In this document: piece by piece, positions 1 through 12,300 of the stretch | Layout: each line of letters starts with the position of its first letter | How positions within the stretch are numbered: position 1 is the first letter of the stretch | Assembly (NCBI RefSeq): GCF_020921035.1 | Contig: NC_063151.1 | Location: 30,634,934 to 30,698,933, forward strand | Source of the DNA: Rhodamnia argentea | Lineage: Eukaryota > Streptophyta > Magnoliopsida > Myrtales > Myrtaceae | Direction of reading: 5' to 3' | DNA length: 64,000 bases | Translations under genes and position numbers: made by a program | Notes under the pieces: generated by a model | Seen by the model: the letters and a program-made list of their open reading frames with translations, nothing else | What the model was told of the DNA's origin: nothing | Database searches by the model: none

Positions 1-2370
1 GTGTAAAGCATTTACAAAGGCATTTTGAATTCTTTGTGTAAAGCCTTTACAAAGGCATTTTGAATACTACTCTCATTTGCTTACTCGATTTCTCTCTCAC
101 TCGATTTCTCTCTCATATCAAATCCTCCAAATTTCCGCAACCCTTTTGGTTCCTACAATTGGTATCAGAGCTAGTTATGACATCCACCAGTTCCGTTCAA
201 TTGCAACTTCCAAAATTGAACGGGAGAAATTTCAACAACCGATCCGTTCGGATGAAGGTTATATTCAAATCGCAAGATTTGTGGAACGTGGTGGAGAGTG
301 GCTACACCGAAGTAGCCGATGTCAAAAAATTCAATGCTTTGAAAAAGGAGGAGAAGGATTCGTTGGTCGAGTTCCCGAAAGAAAGATCAGAAAGCATTAT
401 ATGCGATCTTTCAAGCTGTGGAGGAGACGATAGTTGAAAAAATATCGTGCGTAGAAACCGCCAAAGCAACGTGGGATATTCTGTAGAAATCCTACAAGGG
501 CGATGATCGCGTGAAGTGAGTTCGACTTCAAACACTCCGAGGTGATTTTGAGTCTTTCTGCATGAATGACGCTGAATCTATCTTGTTGTACTTCGATTGT
601 GTGCAAACCATCGTTAACTAATTGAGGGTTACTGGTGATGAACTCCAAGATGAACGAGTTGTAGAAAAAATCATGAGGTCTTTGATCGAAAGATTTGACT
701 ACGTTGTTGCAGCAATCAACGAAGGTCGGGATATATCAACCATGAAATTGGAGCGGTTGATGGGTTCATTATGCTCGCATGAGCAAAGAATGAATCAGAA
801 GTCCGTCGGTGCGTATCCCGAGCAAACTTTGCAAAGCCGGCTCGCTCATTCAACGCGAGGAGGGCATCATGGTGTCCAAGGTCGTGGAGGTGGACGAGGT
901 GGAGGTGGAAATTCCAATTCCACTGGAAGATATAAAATATTTGACAAATAAAAGGTCAAGTGTTTTAAGTGTAACAAATTCGGACATTACAAATCCGAAT
1001 GTCGAGCAAACATTGGGCACGAGCAGCCATAACATGTACATGCTGTCGATGCTGATGAAAGCGTCGCGTTAGCATGCGAAATTGATGACTCAAGTACTGG
1101 TGATGCCAATATATGGTGCCTCAACACCGGGTGTAGCAATCACATGTCTGGTCGAAAGGAGCCATTCTCGCACCTAGATGAGACAGTTCATGGTGAAGTC
1201 AATTTTGAAAATAAATCAAAGGTTCTCGTGATGGGAAAAGGTAACATTGATATCAAATCAAAAGATGGTACTAATGTTACTGTTGTAGACGTTAACTTTG
1301 TGCCAGGACTTTTCTGGAATTTGCTTAGTATTTGGCAACATTCGGAAAAAGGACACAAAGTTAATATTGAAAACGGAGTTTGCACCATTAGAGGTGTAAA
1401 CGATAAGTTGATCACGGCGGTGCATATGACAAAGAACCGGATGTTCCTTCTTTCTCTCCAGAAGAAGTCTTTGTTGAGTTTTCAAGCCATGACGAAAGAT
1501 AGCAAGTGGTTGTGGCATATAAATTTTCGTGGACTAAAGCTATTGGTCCAGAAAAAGATGGTCACTGGGATGCCTTTGATTGATAGTCCATGTAAATTTA
1601 GTGGACTAATGCATGAGCAGAAAGGTCCTACCAAATTGATGTGTGATAACAAGTCGACAATTGTATAAGCCAAGAATTCTGTTTTCCATGGCAGGAGCAA
1701 ACATATCGACATCAAATATCACTATATCCGTGAGTTGGTCAAAGATGGTGAGATCGAACTTGATTTCTGTAGGTTCGAAGACCGGATTACAGATATCCTA
1801 ACAAAACCATTGAAGGCAGATTCATTCGAGAAATTGAAGACGATGCTTGGTGTTAGGTACTTCCAAAATGAATTTTAAGGGAGACTGTTAGAAAATAATA
1901 AAATTGATTTTTGAAATAGAAGAGTCTAATTTGACTTTGGACTCGTTATAGATAATCCTTATCCGTAAGCTAGAAGAAGAAAAGTCCAATTTGGCTTTGG
2001 ACTTGTTATGGATAATGCTTATCCACATTAATAGATAATGATAAGGTTTTTGGTCAAACTAGAATACAACTTTGATTTGAACTTCTTTTGGATAAGATTT
2101 CGGCTGACGCTTTCACACTATAAGGTGGTGGAATTTGCCTATAAATATGGGGGGCATGATAGTTAGTTTTTCTTTGGAGAGAGTGAGATATAGAAGCCCT
2201 AGCATATAAGAGAGATAGATTTGTGAGTTTGTACTAAAAGCTTATGATCAAGCGTGTGATTTCTTTGCGTAAAGCCTTTGCAAATGCATTTTGAATGCTA
2301 CTGTCATTTGCTTACTCGATTTCTCTCTCTTATCAAATTCTCCAAATTTTCGCAACCCTTTTGGTTCCTA
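1..2370 (+). mobile_element. Broken Ty1/copia LTR retrotransposon, cut by the window edge
   Basis: Fossil LTR element of the Ty1/copia superfamily. The tail of the left LTR (1-157) is followed by a primer-binding site resembling initiator tRNA-Met (tggtatcagagc, from 160). Recognisable internal parts are a gag-like region after about 179, a CCHC zinc-knuckle stretch near 955-1010, a protease-like region near 1110-1400, and the RNase H end of pol near 1630-1860. A purine tract (aagggagac) then leads into the right LTR at 1886. The whole is far shorter than the roughly 5 kb usual for the family and carries several breaks, so it is not intact. The visible LTR ends differ at a number of positions, suggesting a moderately old insertion. 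Confidence 0.9.
1886..2370 (+). repeat. Right LTR of the copia fossil
   Basis: The repeat starts with TGTTAG directly after the purine tract and ends near 2370. Its last 110 bases or so match the left LTR tail at 1-157, including the shared ends around ttggttccta. A TATA-like run (ctataaatatgg, near 2140) sits in the middle, as expected for the promoter of such an LTR. The exact right boundary and a target-site duplication cannot be fixed because the left flank lies outside the window. Confidence 0.8.
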
Positions 2371-3314
2371 TGCTCATTTTGCCAAGGCATAGCTGGATGT
2401 AGTTTATTTCATTCTGAGTGGTGTAGACATAGATTTAGCAGGACTGCCTGAAGATGAAAAGCCATTGGCTCGTTGAAAAGCAAGTATCTTGATATCTGGG
2501 CAGTGAGCATTCACAATGTTGCATCTTCAACAATCGTGTTAAACAAAGTAGAACAAGATGCCCCATGATATACCGAATCATTAATGCGAATACGGAGAGT
2601 TGAAGGTCGAGATTATTGGACGTGGATTCGAGACTTGGCAAAACACATTGCATCCGTTCTTTTCTCGGCTCCACCTGTATGTCGCAGCTCACTGTGTAAT
2701 CTCAATGGGCGACTGATTAAAAGCACACAAACTTGGTCATTTGAATTTTAGTTGATGACTTTGCCTCGGTTTTCCTTGGAGGAACTGCTTATTCTAAAAT
2801 ATAACGACAATGCAAGTCCTTCATTAAATTTACATGATGTGCTTGTCCCTTTATGCTCTCATTTGTAGTCATTTGCTTTGACTTAAATTCTTTAAATGCA
2901 GAGGAGAAGGAGACGACTTGACTTCCTCTCTAAACCGGCATAGAAAAGATTAACGATTTTGACATAATCTAACAATATTTTGCCGTCCTCATCTTGTGGA
3001 AATCTGTAAACATGTGAACAGGTATTATACCATGACGAAGGTAACAGAAACTGCCAACAAGTTATTTTCACTCCAATCAAAAGACGACGCACAGTTGTAG
3101 AGATTCTCGGTCTTTCTTCCGGCAATGACCTTAAAGTTTTTAATCCTTAATGACAAGAAGTTCTTGAGCGAACTCTACTTAACAGAATGGTCCAATATTT
3201 TATTACCTTGAGCTTTTCAAGGAAGATACTAGTAGTCGGAGACTCTAGACTCAACCTGCTATAAAGTTTCTCATACGTCCTCCGTGTTCCTTGCAAACAT
3301 AATTTGAACTAGAA
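2371..3314. other. Intergenic region, no gene recognised
   Basis: This lies between the copia fossil and the LRR pseudogene. A short open stretch at about 2372-2455 (+) reads like protein (residues LDVVYFILSGVDIDLAGLP) but ends quickly, and I do not recognise it. The rest shows no coding pattern, no RNA gene and no clear repeat. Confidence 0.5.
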
Positions 3315-4249
3315 ATGATGGAATGCTTTCAAGCCCTCCTACTCTCCTTTTTGATACTGCATTTATCAGTTGCTTCTTCCTTGAGGCGCGGGTGCTCGAC
3401 TGAGCAGAGCACTGCCTTGGTCCGGTTCAGCAGGTCCTTTTCAATTGTCAACAATTCCGACTGTCCCGTGGCTGGTGTCACTTCTTATCCAAAGACAAAC
3501 TTGTGGAGGAAAGCATGGACTGCTGCGCCCGGAACGGTGTTACCAGCGATAATGCAACTAGTAATGTCAATGAGCTTGATATAAGTTGCAGCCAGCTTCA
3601 AGGACTTATCCTTCCAAACAGCAGCCTCTTTTACCTTCCACACCTTACTAGGCTCAATCTTGCCGGCAACGATTTTAGTGGGTCAGCACCATCACCCAAG
3701 TTTGGTTGGTTTTCAAGCATGACACATCTCGACCTTTCTTTTGCTGGGTTCGTCGGGCCCATGCCACTTGAATTCTCTTCTCTTGCCAAACTTACTTCAC
3801 TTGATTTCTCTTTTACTGCTCTTACGTTTGACGACAGTTTGGCAATGCTCCTTCAGAATCTAACGGTGTGGAGGGAACTTTTTCTTGATGGCATAGGCTT
3901 ATCTATGACAAAGCAAAGTTCTTGGATGAATATGTCTTCTGCTTTGACTTCCCTTAGCCTTCCCTGTTGAGGATTGAAAGGAACATTCCCAGAATACATC
4001 TTTTCGTTACCATATCTGCAAGCTATTAATTTGCAATAAAATCAAGTTCTCACTGGCACTCTTCCAAAGTTTAACCAGACTAGTGCGTTCATTCTTATGG
4101 ATCTGTCTTACACTAGCTTTTCTGGGGACTTACATTATTCAATTGGCAATTTGAAGTACTTGGAGATTTTGAATCTAGAAAGGTGCAAGTTTACAAACTC
4201 AATTCCACCATCTCTTGGGAATCTCATATTTCTCACTTTTTTGAAACTC

Positions 4250-4264
4250 ATTTCAAACCAATTT
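4250..4264. repeat. Left copy of the LINE target-site duplication
   Basis: The 15-base sequence atttcaaaccaattt is repeated exactly at 5449-5463 on the other side of the LINE. It lies within an LRR codon run (SNQF), so removing one copy and the LINE restores LRR continuity (NQF-TGRMPLSLGNL). Confidence 0.92.
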
Positions 4265-5448
4265 CCTCGAAGAAAGGTTCTGTGGTGGGTTCTTGAGAAG
4301 AAAAAAATACCTTCAAAATATGAAAAATCAATCAAGGATATGTATGATGGTGTTACTACATGTGTGAAGCCTTGTAATGGCACATCAAGTTATTTTCCAA
4401 TCACAGTAGGCTTACACCAAGGTTTTGCTTTGAATCTTTATCTTTTTGCCCTAATTATAGATGAGCTAACAAAAGATATCCAAAATGAGGTGCCGTGGTG
4501 TACGCTATTTGCAGATGATATTGTGCTTATTGATGAGATTAGGGCTAGGATTGGTGCTAAATTAGAATTATGGAGAAGCACGTTGGAGTCTAAAGGATTT
4601 ACGTTAAGTCGAAATAAGACCGAATACATGAAGTGTGAGTTCAACACTACAAGAGAAGGAGATCAAGAATCCGTGAATATGCTCGGACGGGAGGTACCTA
4701 AGAAAGATGCTTTTAGATATCCGAGATCAATATTGCAAAAGGGGGGGAGAGATTGATAAGGATGTAAGCCATAGAATCAGGTTGGATGAAATGGCGTAGT
4801 GCGTTAGGGTTTTTGTATGATCGCAAAATCCCTATTAGACCAAAAGGAAAATTTTATAGAACAAAGATAAGGCCTGCGATGCTATATGGAGCTTAATGTT
4901 GGCTAACACAGAGGCAACATGAGCATACAATGGGAGTAGTGAAAATGAAGATATTAAGATGGATGTGTGGTCATACAAGGATGGATAAGAAAAGAAATGA
5001 AGATATTCGACGAAAAGTTGGAGTACTACCGGTGGCGGAAAAGATGAGAGAATATAGATTGAGATGGTTTGGGCATATTCTTCGAAGATCCCTAGATGCT
5101 TCGGTAAGAACAGAAGTTTGTTACCGAGAGCATGAATGAAGAAAGGAAGAGGTCAGTCGAAACTTACATGGGGAAAGTAGTAAAACAAGATTTAATGACG
5201 TGGGAAGTAAATTGGCGTATAGTTTGTCTTAGGATGGAGTGGAGGAAAGCCATTAGCATTGTGGAGAGGTAGAATTTATATGTTCCACACTGTCCTTTTT
5301 AGTCCTTTTTCCCTATATATATTTATATATTTTTATTTTTATATAATTATTTATTTTCCCTCAATCGTTCTTGCTTTTATTTTATTTATTTTTGGGTTCA
5401 TCAACCGCCGACCCCAACTAGTTTGGGATAAAGGTGATGTTGATTTAG
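4265..5448 (+). mobile_element. 5'-truncated RTE-clade LINE inside the RLP pseudogene
   Basis: Non-LTR retrotransposon of the plant RTE clade. The first 500 bases read as reverse transcriptase with the LHQG and FADDIVLID (catalytic Asp-Asp) motifs, followed by the conserved C-terminal stretch (MCGHTRMDKKRNEDIRRKVG, near 4960-5030; RLRWFGH, near 5060). The 3' end carries the typical accccaactagtttgggata tail. The element has no endonuclease region, so it is 5'-truncated, and it has internal frame breaks. It is flanked by a perfect 15-bp target duplication (atttcaaaccaattt at 4250-4264 and 5449-5463), which fixes both boundaries. Confidence 0.92.
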
Positions 5449-5463
5449 ATTTCAAACCAATTT
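5449..5463. repeat. Right copy of the LINE target-site duplication
   Basis: This is an exact copy of 4250-4264. LRR coding sequence resumes immediately after it. Confidence 0.92.
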
Positions 5464-5559
5464 ACTGGTCGTATGCCACTCTCACTTGGAAACCTAGAGC
5501 ACCTCACTAGAACGTATCTTTCATTTATTCACTTCACTGGTAATGTGGACCGTGTTGTG

Positions 5560-5967
5560 TTTATACGGTTGTACCTATTGGAGTGTGGTTCATATTCCCC
5601 TGCAATAGGAAAACACGTGAGTTTCGCTTCACGTTGAGCGGGTGGGGGTCCGGGGGAGCAGCCCGGCCGGAGCTCTCAAGGGGGCAGCGCCCCCTGGACA
5701 CTAGAGGGCTTTTACGATTTAAGCCCATATTTTTTATTAGTAGTTTGAATTTGAATTCATAAATAGCTACTGCTATATATATATTTTTTCGTTTGTAATT
5801 AAGTGATGTAACGAGAGTTGTTAGGTGCTAATTATAGTGGAATTCTCTGCGGGATGTAGCCCTAGTTGAGGGTAAACCAGGATAAAATCTCGTGTCTCGA
5901 TTTCTCTTTCTTGCTTTTACATTTACTTCGTTGCGACTATGCCCCGAATTCTAATAGTGCCACCTTG
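5560..5967 (+). mobile_element. LTR-like fossil (possible solo LTR) inside the RLP pseudogene
   Basis: About 400 bases with no LRR similarity interrupt the repeats between about 5560 and 5967; LRR sequence is recognisable again from about 5985. It has a GC-rich block (gggggcagcgccccctgga, near 5680), a TATA-like run near 5777 and a pyrimidine-rich end (ctcgtgtctcgatttctctt, near 5890), an arrangement seen in copia LTRs. It begins near a TGT and ends near ctaata. I cannot find a convincing target duplication, so the boundaries and the solo-LTR call are tentative. Confidence 0.5.
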
Positions 5968-7984
5968 AAGAGTTAGTTCTCTCAGGTCTATTAGTGAACG
6001 TCGATAGCGACCAGAATTATACCTTTTCCAAGTCTAGGGTCACTAAGTTTACAAGATTGCAGCCTCCGTGAATCCCCCAACATTTCATCGACACTTTACT
6101 GGGGATTGACGACACTAGATCTGTCTTACAATATGATTCATGGTGAGATTCCAGGATGGTTATGGGAGGCGGGAAGGGAGTCTTTGTTTTCTATAGATCT
6201 TTCGAGTAACTTCTTAACAGGGGGAACTCCAAGGCAATTCCTCTGAGGAAACTGGAAACGATTGGGATTGTGATTAATCTGTTCCAGGGACAACTCCCCG
6301 CTCCACCACGTTCCAGGACTGTGTTCTACTCTGCAGGCAATAGGTTCAATGGAGACATCCCGTCTCTAATTTGCAATGCGAGTTCTCTTCTTATGCTGAC
6401 ATTGTCTGACAACAACCTTACCGGTAGCATTCCACAATGTTTGGCAAATTTGACCAGTCTATGGTGGTTGGCCTTGAATGACAACAAATTAGAGGGGTCG
6501 CTACCGCTTCCGCAATCCCTTCGTTGATTGTATGCCAGGGGAAACAGCATCTTTAGGGAGATTCCTTGTTCAGTCTGCGATCTGAAGATCGTCCAATGTA
6601 TGCCATTGTCGGACAACTTCTTCAATGGTAGAATTCCTGAGTGTCTAGGAAACATGAGCTCGCTATCAGGTTTGGGCTTGAGTAATAATCAGTTGGGAGG
6701 GCCTCTTCCACCTTCCTTGGTGAACTGTACTTATCTGACTTCAGTCGGTATCAGCCCCAACAAGATAAATGATACTTTTCCCTTCTGGATGGAGAGTCTG
6801 CCTATGTTAGAGATTCTCAACCAGGACTCAAAAAGGCTTCAAGGACCTTTAGACAAATTTGTGTCCGAATTCCCGTTTCCCAGTCTATTTGAGATCAACC
6901 TTGCTCATAAAGGTCTCAGTGATCATTTGTCAACTAAGCCTTTTCAAAGTGCCAGTCCGATTCCTGGAGCCTGGACTCGGTTTTACTCACTCTCAAACAA
7001 CATGTTTGCGGGAGAAATATCTTCTTTGATCTGCAATGCAAGTAATCTTGGAGTCCTAAGCTTTATCTAACAACAACTTGTCTGGCACTGTCTCTAATTG
7101 TTTGACAAGTTCCAATATGAGTCTCAGTTTTGAACCTTCGCATGAATTGCTTCCAAGGTGAACTTCCCCGAAATACTTGGAGGAAATAGCAGCCTATGGA
7201 CTCTTGATTTCAGTCGAAACAGACTTGAGGGTCCTGTTCCTCAGTCTTTTTTAAAATTGAATGTTTGAGAGCAATGATGATGGTGGAGGCGAATCAATAC
7301 AGTCCGCAATATATAGGCGCTGATTTGTATCAAGATTTGATGACGGTCACTATGAAGGGTTCAAAGATTGTGTTGGAAAAGATTTTAACAACCTTCACAA
7401 CCATTAATCTGTCCAATAACAAATTCCAAATGGAGATTCCGGATGCCATCAGAAAGCTCGTCTCCCTTCGAGGCCTGAACCTCTCTGAAAACAACATCAC
7501 AGGGCACATTCCACAATTGATCGGCAATCTTGCCAAACTGGAATGGCTAGATCTTTCGACCAACAAGCTCAGTGGAATGATTCCTGGAGAATTGAAGGAC
7601 CTCACGGCTCTGTCGTTCCTAAACTTCTCAGGAAATCAACTTTCTGGTCCGATGCCCCAAGGTAATCAGTTCAATACTTTCAAGAATGACTCTTTTGCCA
7701 GTAACTCGGGATTATGCGGATTTCCCCTGTCACAAGCGTTTGACAGACATGAAAATCAACCACCACCACGTTCCATCCCTGAAGGAGATTTTGAGAATAC
7801 AACTATTTTTGACTGGAAGATAATCCTGATGGGATATGGATGCGGGCTGATAGGCGGATTGTCCATGGGATACATTGTCTTCCAAACCAGAAGACCTGAA
7901 CGGTTTGTTAGAATGTTCGAGGAGAAGTACTGCAAAAAAGTGAAGAGGCCAAGGAAGAACCCTCCTAGATTTCATGGAAGATGA

Positions 7985-9311
7985 GACTACTTGTGTGTTG
8001 TTCTTATGAGAGCATGTGTTTTGGACAGCCAGTCTGTTTTCGTTTTCTGTTCATTTCCCCTATTTTCTTCACTGTTTCAAGCGTTTTACGGTTTATACTC
8101 GTGTGTGTTTACGTCAAGAAATGCAATCTGATCTGAAGGAGCTACCTCCATCCGTTTAGCATTAGCTTTTAAGCAGATAGTTGCATGCAATTTTATGACT
8201 TAAATTTCCGAAAGTTAAGGTACTGAACTGCACTCTCCGACAATAAAATTTAGGACTTTCTATGGACTCCCGAAATGTACTGTCTATGGCATTTCTCCTA
8301 CAGATCATGTACACCTTCATCGGGCATCACTTGAATACATATACTGTTCCTGAAGGTCATAATTACCAGCTTTAGATAACAAGTCATTTATTGATTAAAC
8401 AAAGGTTGCATTGTTGTAGAGCTTGAGGCTTACTGCTGGACTAGATTAAGTTATACCGGTCAAGATCGCACTTGATCATTCAAATTTCAGTTCATGCTTC
8501 TTATCCCGAGCTTAATTAGGGACGTAAAGAACTTAGAATAATGCGACCCGGATTAATCTTTCTTAGACGTGCTAGGTGAAGGTGCTTTAAACCAATTTTA
8601 GAAAGGCATGGTGATACGGATTACTTTTTTGATGTACCGATCCTTATAAAAATAGTTCATGTTATCGGTAATAATTGTGGGCAGCACTTCGGCTACCTTA
8701 ACGCAAGGGTTTCGATGAAAAAAGCTACTCGACTAATTCAGGAGGCTACTACCGGCGATTGATCAATTTAGTATTTAACCATCTTGGGATAATGTTGAAA
8801 TGACAAGAAGGAAAGTGAAAAGAAATCTCTCAAAAATTCGAGGACATGAGGGGCTGTATTGTAATTTCCGTTAATTCCCACTTGCTCCGTCTGCAAGTTC
8901 AAAGCCAACACGGTCTTTGCTCCGCTACCAAACACCAAATAGTTTGCAGAGCGCAAAATCCGGAGAGGCTTGCTCTAATCTCTCTTCAGTTCTCTCCGAT
9001 ATTCACTTCTTCGTCTCCAAATTTCAAATTCATCTTCTTTCCCTCGGCATCACCCGTCCCACTGAAGCCCTAGGACCACCTCCGGCCACGTAGTGTCGGG
9101 AAATCTGAGGACAAGAAGAAGAATGGCGGAAAATGAGAAGCTTTTATGGACCCTTTGCCGCGTTCGCCTCCAGCTAGTCTGCACTTGATGTGCTGCATCG
9201 ATTTTTCCTCTGCAGTATCGGTTTAATCGCCAAAAGGAATATATGAACATTGCTTTATAATTTTTCGGGGCTTTGCTTTTATTTAGTTTCCGTCGGCTTC
9301 AACCTCTAGGA
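7985..9311. other. Intergenic region and 5' leader of the DUF21/CBS gene
   Basis: No gene is recognised in 7985-8820. From about 8940 the sequence becomes pyrimidine-rich (tctctcttcagttctctccg), consistent with the promoter-proximal region and 5' leader of the gene starting at 9312. There is an in-frame upstream ATG at 9273. Confidence 0.5.
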
Positions 9312-12300
9312 ATGGCGCTTGAATCTTCAATTTATGCCCGGCCCACATTTATCTCCGGCGCGAAGTCGCCGTTTTTGGTGGTCTGCGACCGACGGAGGAG
9401 ATTGCCCGCGAGATTTTTCCCAAGAGATTACCGGCATTTGTGTCGATTCACGGTGAATTGTGCTGGTCCGAGCACGTCCACGGGCTGTTATGATACTGGG
9501 TTCCTAAATAATTTAGTTTTCCGTGATAAAGTTCCGTTGAGATCGGTACTAGTCAGGAGCAGTGAGAATTTGTCGAATCGTTCTGGAAATAATCCGGATG
9601 CTATTGAAGTTGTGATGAGACGTGGTGTTGTTTTGGTGGCGATAATTTGTGGAGTGTTGTTTTTGGGGGGTAAAAGAGTTTTTGCAGTGGAGAGTGCGGT
9701 GAATGCAGGTTATGGAGTTATTGGGCAGAGCATATTGTTACTGAGAAATGCTTGGCCTAAGGTTTCTCAAGTTCTTAGAGTATTTAAAGAGCAAGGGTTG
9801 TTGTTGACATTGCTTTTTGCGCTTTCAGCTTTCTTCTCCATGGCGGAGACCTCAATCACCACGCTTTGGCCTTGGAAGGTGGAGCTCTTGGCTCTAAATT
9901 TGATTTCTTCGATCCTTTGTAACTTCTAGATGGATGCATCAATGGATAAAATAAGTTCACGCACTGCATTGAGAAGATTTTTTTTGCCCTTGATGTTGGA
10001 GAGGATGACACTAACCACTACTTTCCGCGGGTTTCACATAACTGCTCTGTTGAGAAATATTTGAAAAACAATCTTCATCTAGGCTCTTTTTGGAAGCTCA
10101 GCATTAATGAACTGCAGGATTGTGATGTATCTGAATCTTCTAAGGATACTCTGACTGGGGGAGAGCACTCTTAAATAATGCTTCAAAAAGTATCTATAAG
10201 TTCCTCTATATAGAAACAGAACTGCTCAAGGATTGGTTCCATCCTCCTTTGTTCTCTATGCCACACCTTCACACTTAGCTGCTGGTTCACTGATAATTCT
10301 GTTATATTATTATTGCCCATGGGGAATGGGCTTATTCGTATAAGTCTTTATAGTTGGCAGCTTGCTGTAAATAATGTGAACTTCTTGCTATCTTATCACC
10401 ACCATTGTTTCAGGTGCGTGAACTGGCTGAAAAAGAGCCTGAAAATGGTGTCTTCAGAATGCTTCGAAGTGATGTGACAAGATTTTTGACCACGATTCTT
10501 ATTGGCACAACGTACGAAGCTTTTGCAATTATCAGTTGGTGATTTTACATTCGAGGTTTTAGAAGAGAGCTGTTCTTACTTTATTACATCTATGTGCTCA
10601 GAGTGGTCAACATTGGAGCTACTGCATTAGTAACCGATGCTGCCACGGCGATGTTTGGTGAAGCTGGTGTTAGTGCAGCAACTGGAGTAATGACTGTAAG
10701 TCTATTGTTTTCAAGTTGAAAGTGTTTTCCTGTAATTTCCTTCACCCATTGAGAAATTTTAAGTGGGAAGATTAGAAATTTTAGCCAGACTCAGTAGGTG
10801 CATGATGACCCATTTAGTGCTTTTTCATCAAAGTACATCTTGGAAAGAGTTAAATGTTTGCTTGAAAATTGTATTTTTTTTGGGTACTTACTGTGGATTA
10901 TTTGGTTGGTGAATTTTTATGACATGTTTTGGGTTAGAAAAGGACAGTTGCTTGACTAGATGTGCGAATTGTAGCTTAAATTGCTTCCTTTAGAAATTTA
11001 TCTCAACGCATGTCTGAGATATTTGGGATTAATTGCTTTAGGTTGCCGTCTTGCTTCTTACTGAAATCACTCCCAAGAGTATAGCAGTTCATAATGCTAC
11101 AGAGGTTGCCAGATTTGTGGTAAGTCTAGAATTTTTGGAGTTCTTTCTTGTGTATTAGAGATCTGTCCAGTTTTTTGCTAAAAAAACTTCCCATCTTTAC
11201 ATTCTTTTTTCTCCATGCTTCGCATTGCATTGTTTAATGATTACTGTTTGTGGTGCCTCTAGGTCAGACCAGTTGCATGGCTCTCCTTGATATTATACCC
11301 CGTAGGAAGGATAGTCACCTTTTTGTCCATGGGGATGCTAAAAATGCTTGGTTTGAAAGGAAGGAGGTATTTTCAAACTACATGCTGGTTATTTGCAGCT
11401 TCCTCTGTCATGTTATGATTGTATATTTGCTTCTGATTCACATTGTTCTTCAATTAAAATGAGTTCTTTTTCTCTTTCTTTTTCTGCATTTTGGAGATCT
11501 CCCTATAAAGGAGGCAGTAACTTTTTGAAGATCAGAAAAGAGAAACTATTGCAATAAAGCACATAAAATTTTGGTCGTAGCATGGAATGGGGCATATGAA
11601 CTTCTGCAGTAAATATTTGCTGGTAGTCATCCCGTTTCTTCCAGACTTCAGATTTAGTATTTGACTTGTGATTCATTTGAGAGATACAGTTCATCCTTAT
11701 CATTGACTTCTCCACATTATAGTCTCATAAAGTGGCAGTTATGAACTATAACATAATCAGGCCCAAAAAAGGAAACAAGAGAACTAGAAGATATCGAGTG
11801 TGCCCCATGACTATTTTAACACGATACTTTTTTGCTGAAAACTTTCGTCATTCCTCACTCTCTGCGATGGAATTTGCCAGTGAGCCATATGTTACTGAAG
11901 AAGAGTTGAAATTGATGTTGCGGGGTGCCATACTGAGCGGTGCTATCGAGGAGGAAGAACAGGTAAGATCCAGTATGAACTTACTGATGTAAATTCTCTC
12001 AAATGCAAATTGAAGAGTTGTGATAGCTTGACACTTTATTTTAGCAGAAAGTAAGATTCTGATTGATTGACTCTCCAAACTAATTCAAATTTGCTCAAAT
12101 TAGATCAATTGGAGCTTTTGCACACCACTTTGCCTTATTACTTCTTCGTGTAACATACATTTCTTACGTTCGGTTTTGTAAGAACTGAATATGCCCGCCA
12201 AATTTTGTCTGCTTGTTAGCGAAAGGAAAAACATAGAGATTTAGGCTTTATTTTCATCTTGGCTGTACGTGTTTTGAGCTCTCTTTGTGTGTCACACTTC

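Larger units (their letters stand above)
3315..7984 (+). pseudogene. LRR receptor-like protein (RLP) pseudogene with two insertions
   Basis: Relic of a plant LRR receptor-like protein, the Cf-9/EIX type of plasma-membrane immune or developmental receptor without a kinase. Visible parts in order: a signal peptide (3315 on), an N-terminal cap with the Cys-Cys pair (ESMDCC, about 3506), many LRRs of the LxxLxxLxLxxNxFxGxIP type, a late LRR block (7380-7680), the GLCGFPL cap motif (near 7708), an acidic stretch, one membrane helix with GxxxG (near 7830-7880) and a short basic tail ending at 7984. The frame is broken: a shift near 3505, stops at about 3968 and 4037, a stop at 6525, another shift near 7066-7080, plus the LINE and LTR-like insertions. 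Repeats run smoothly across the LINE if it is ignored, so the gene was whole before it landed. A functional product is very unlikely. Confidence 0.88.
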
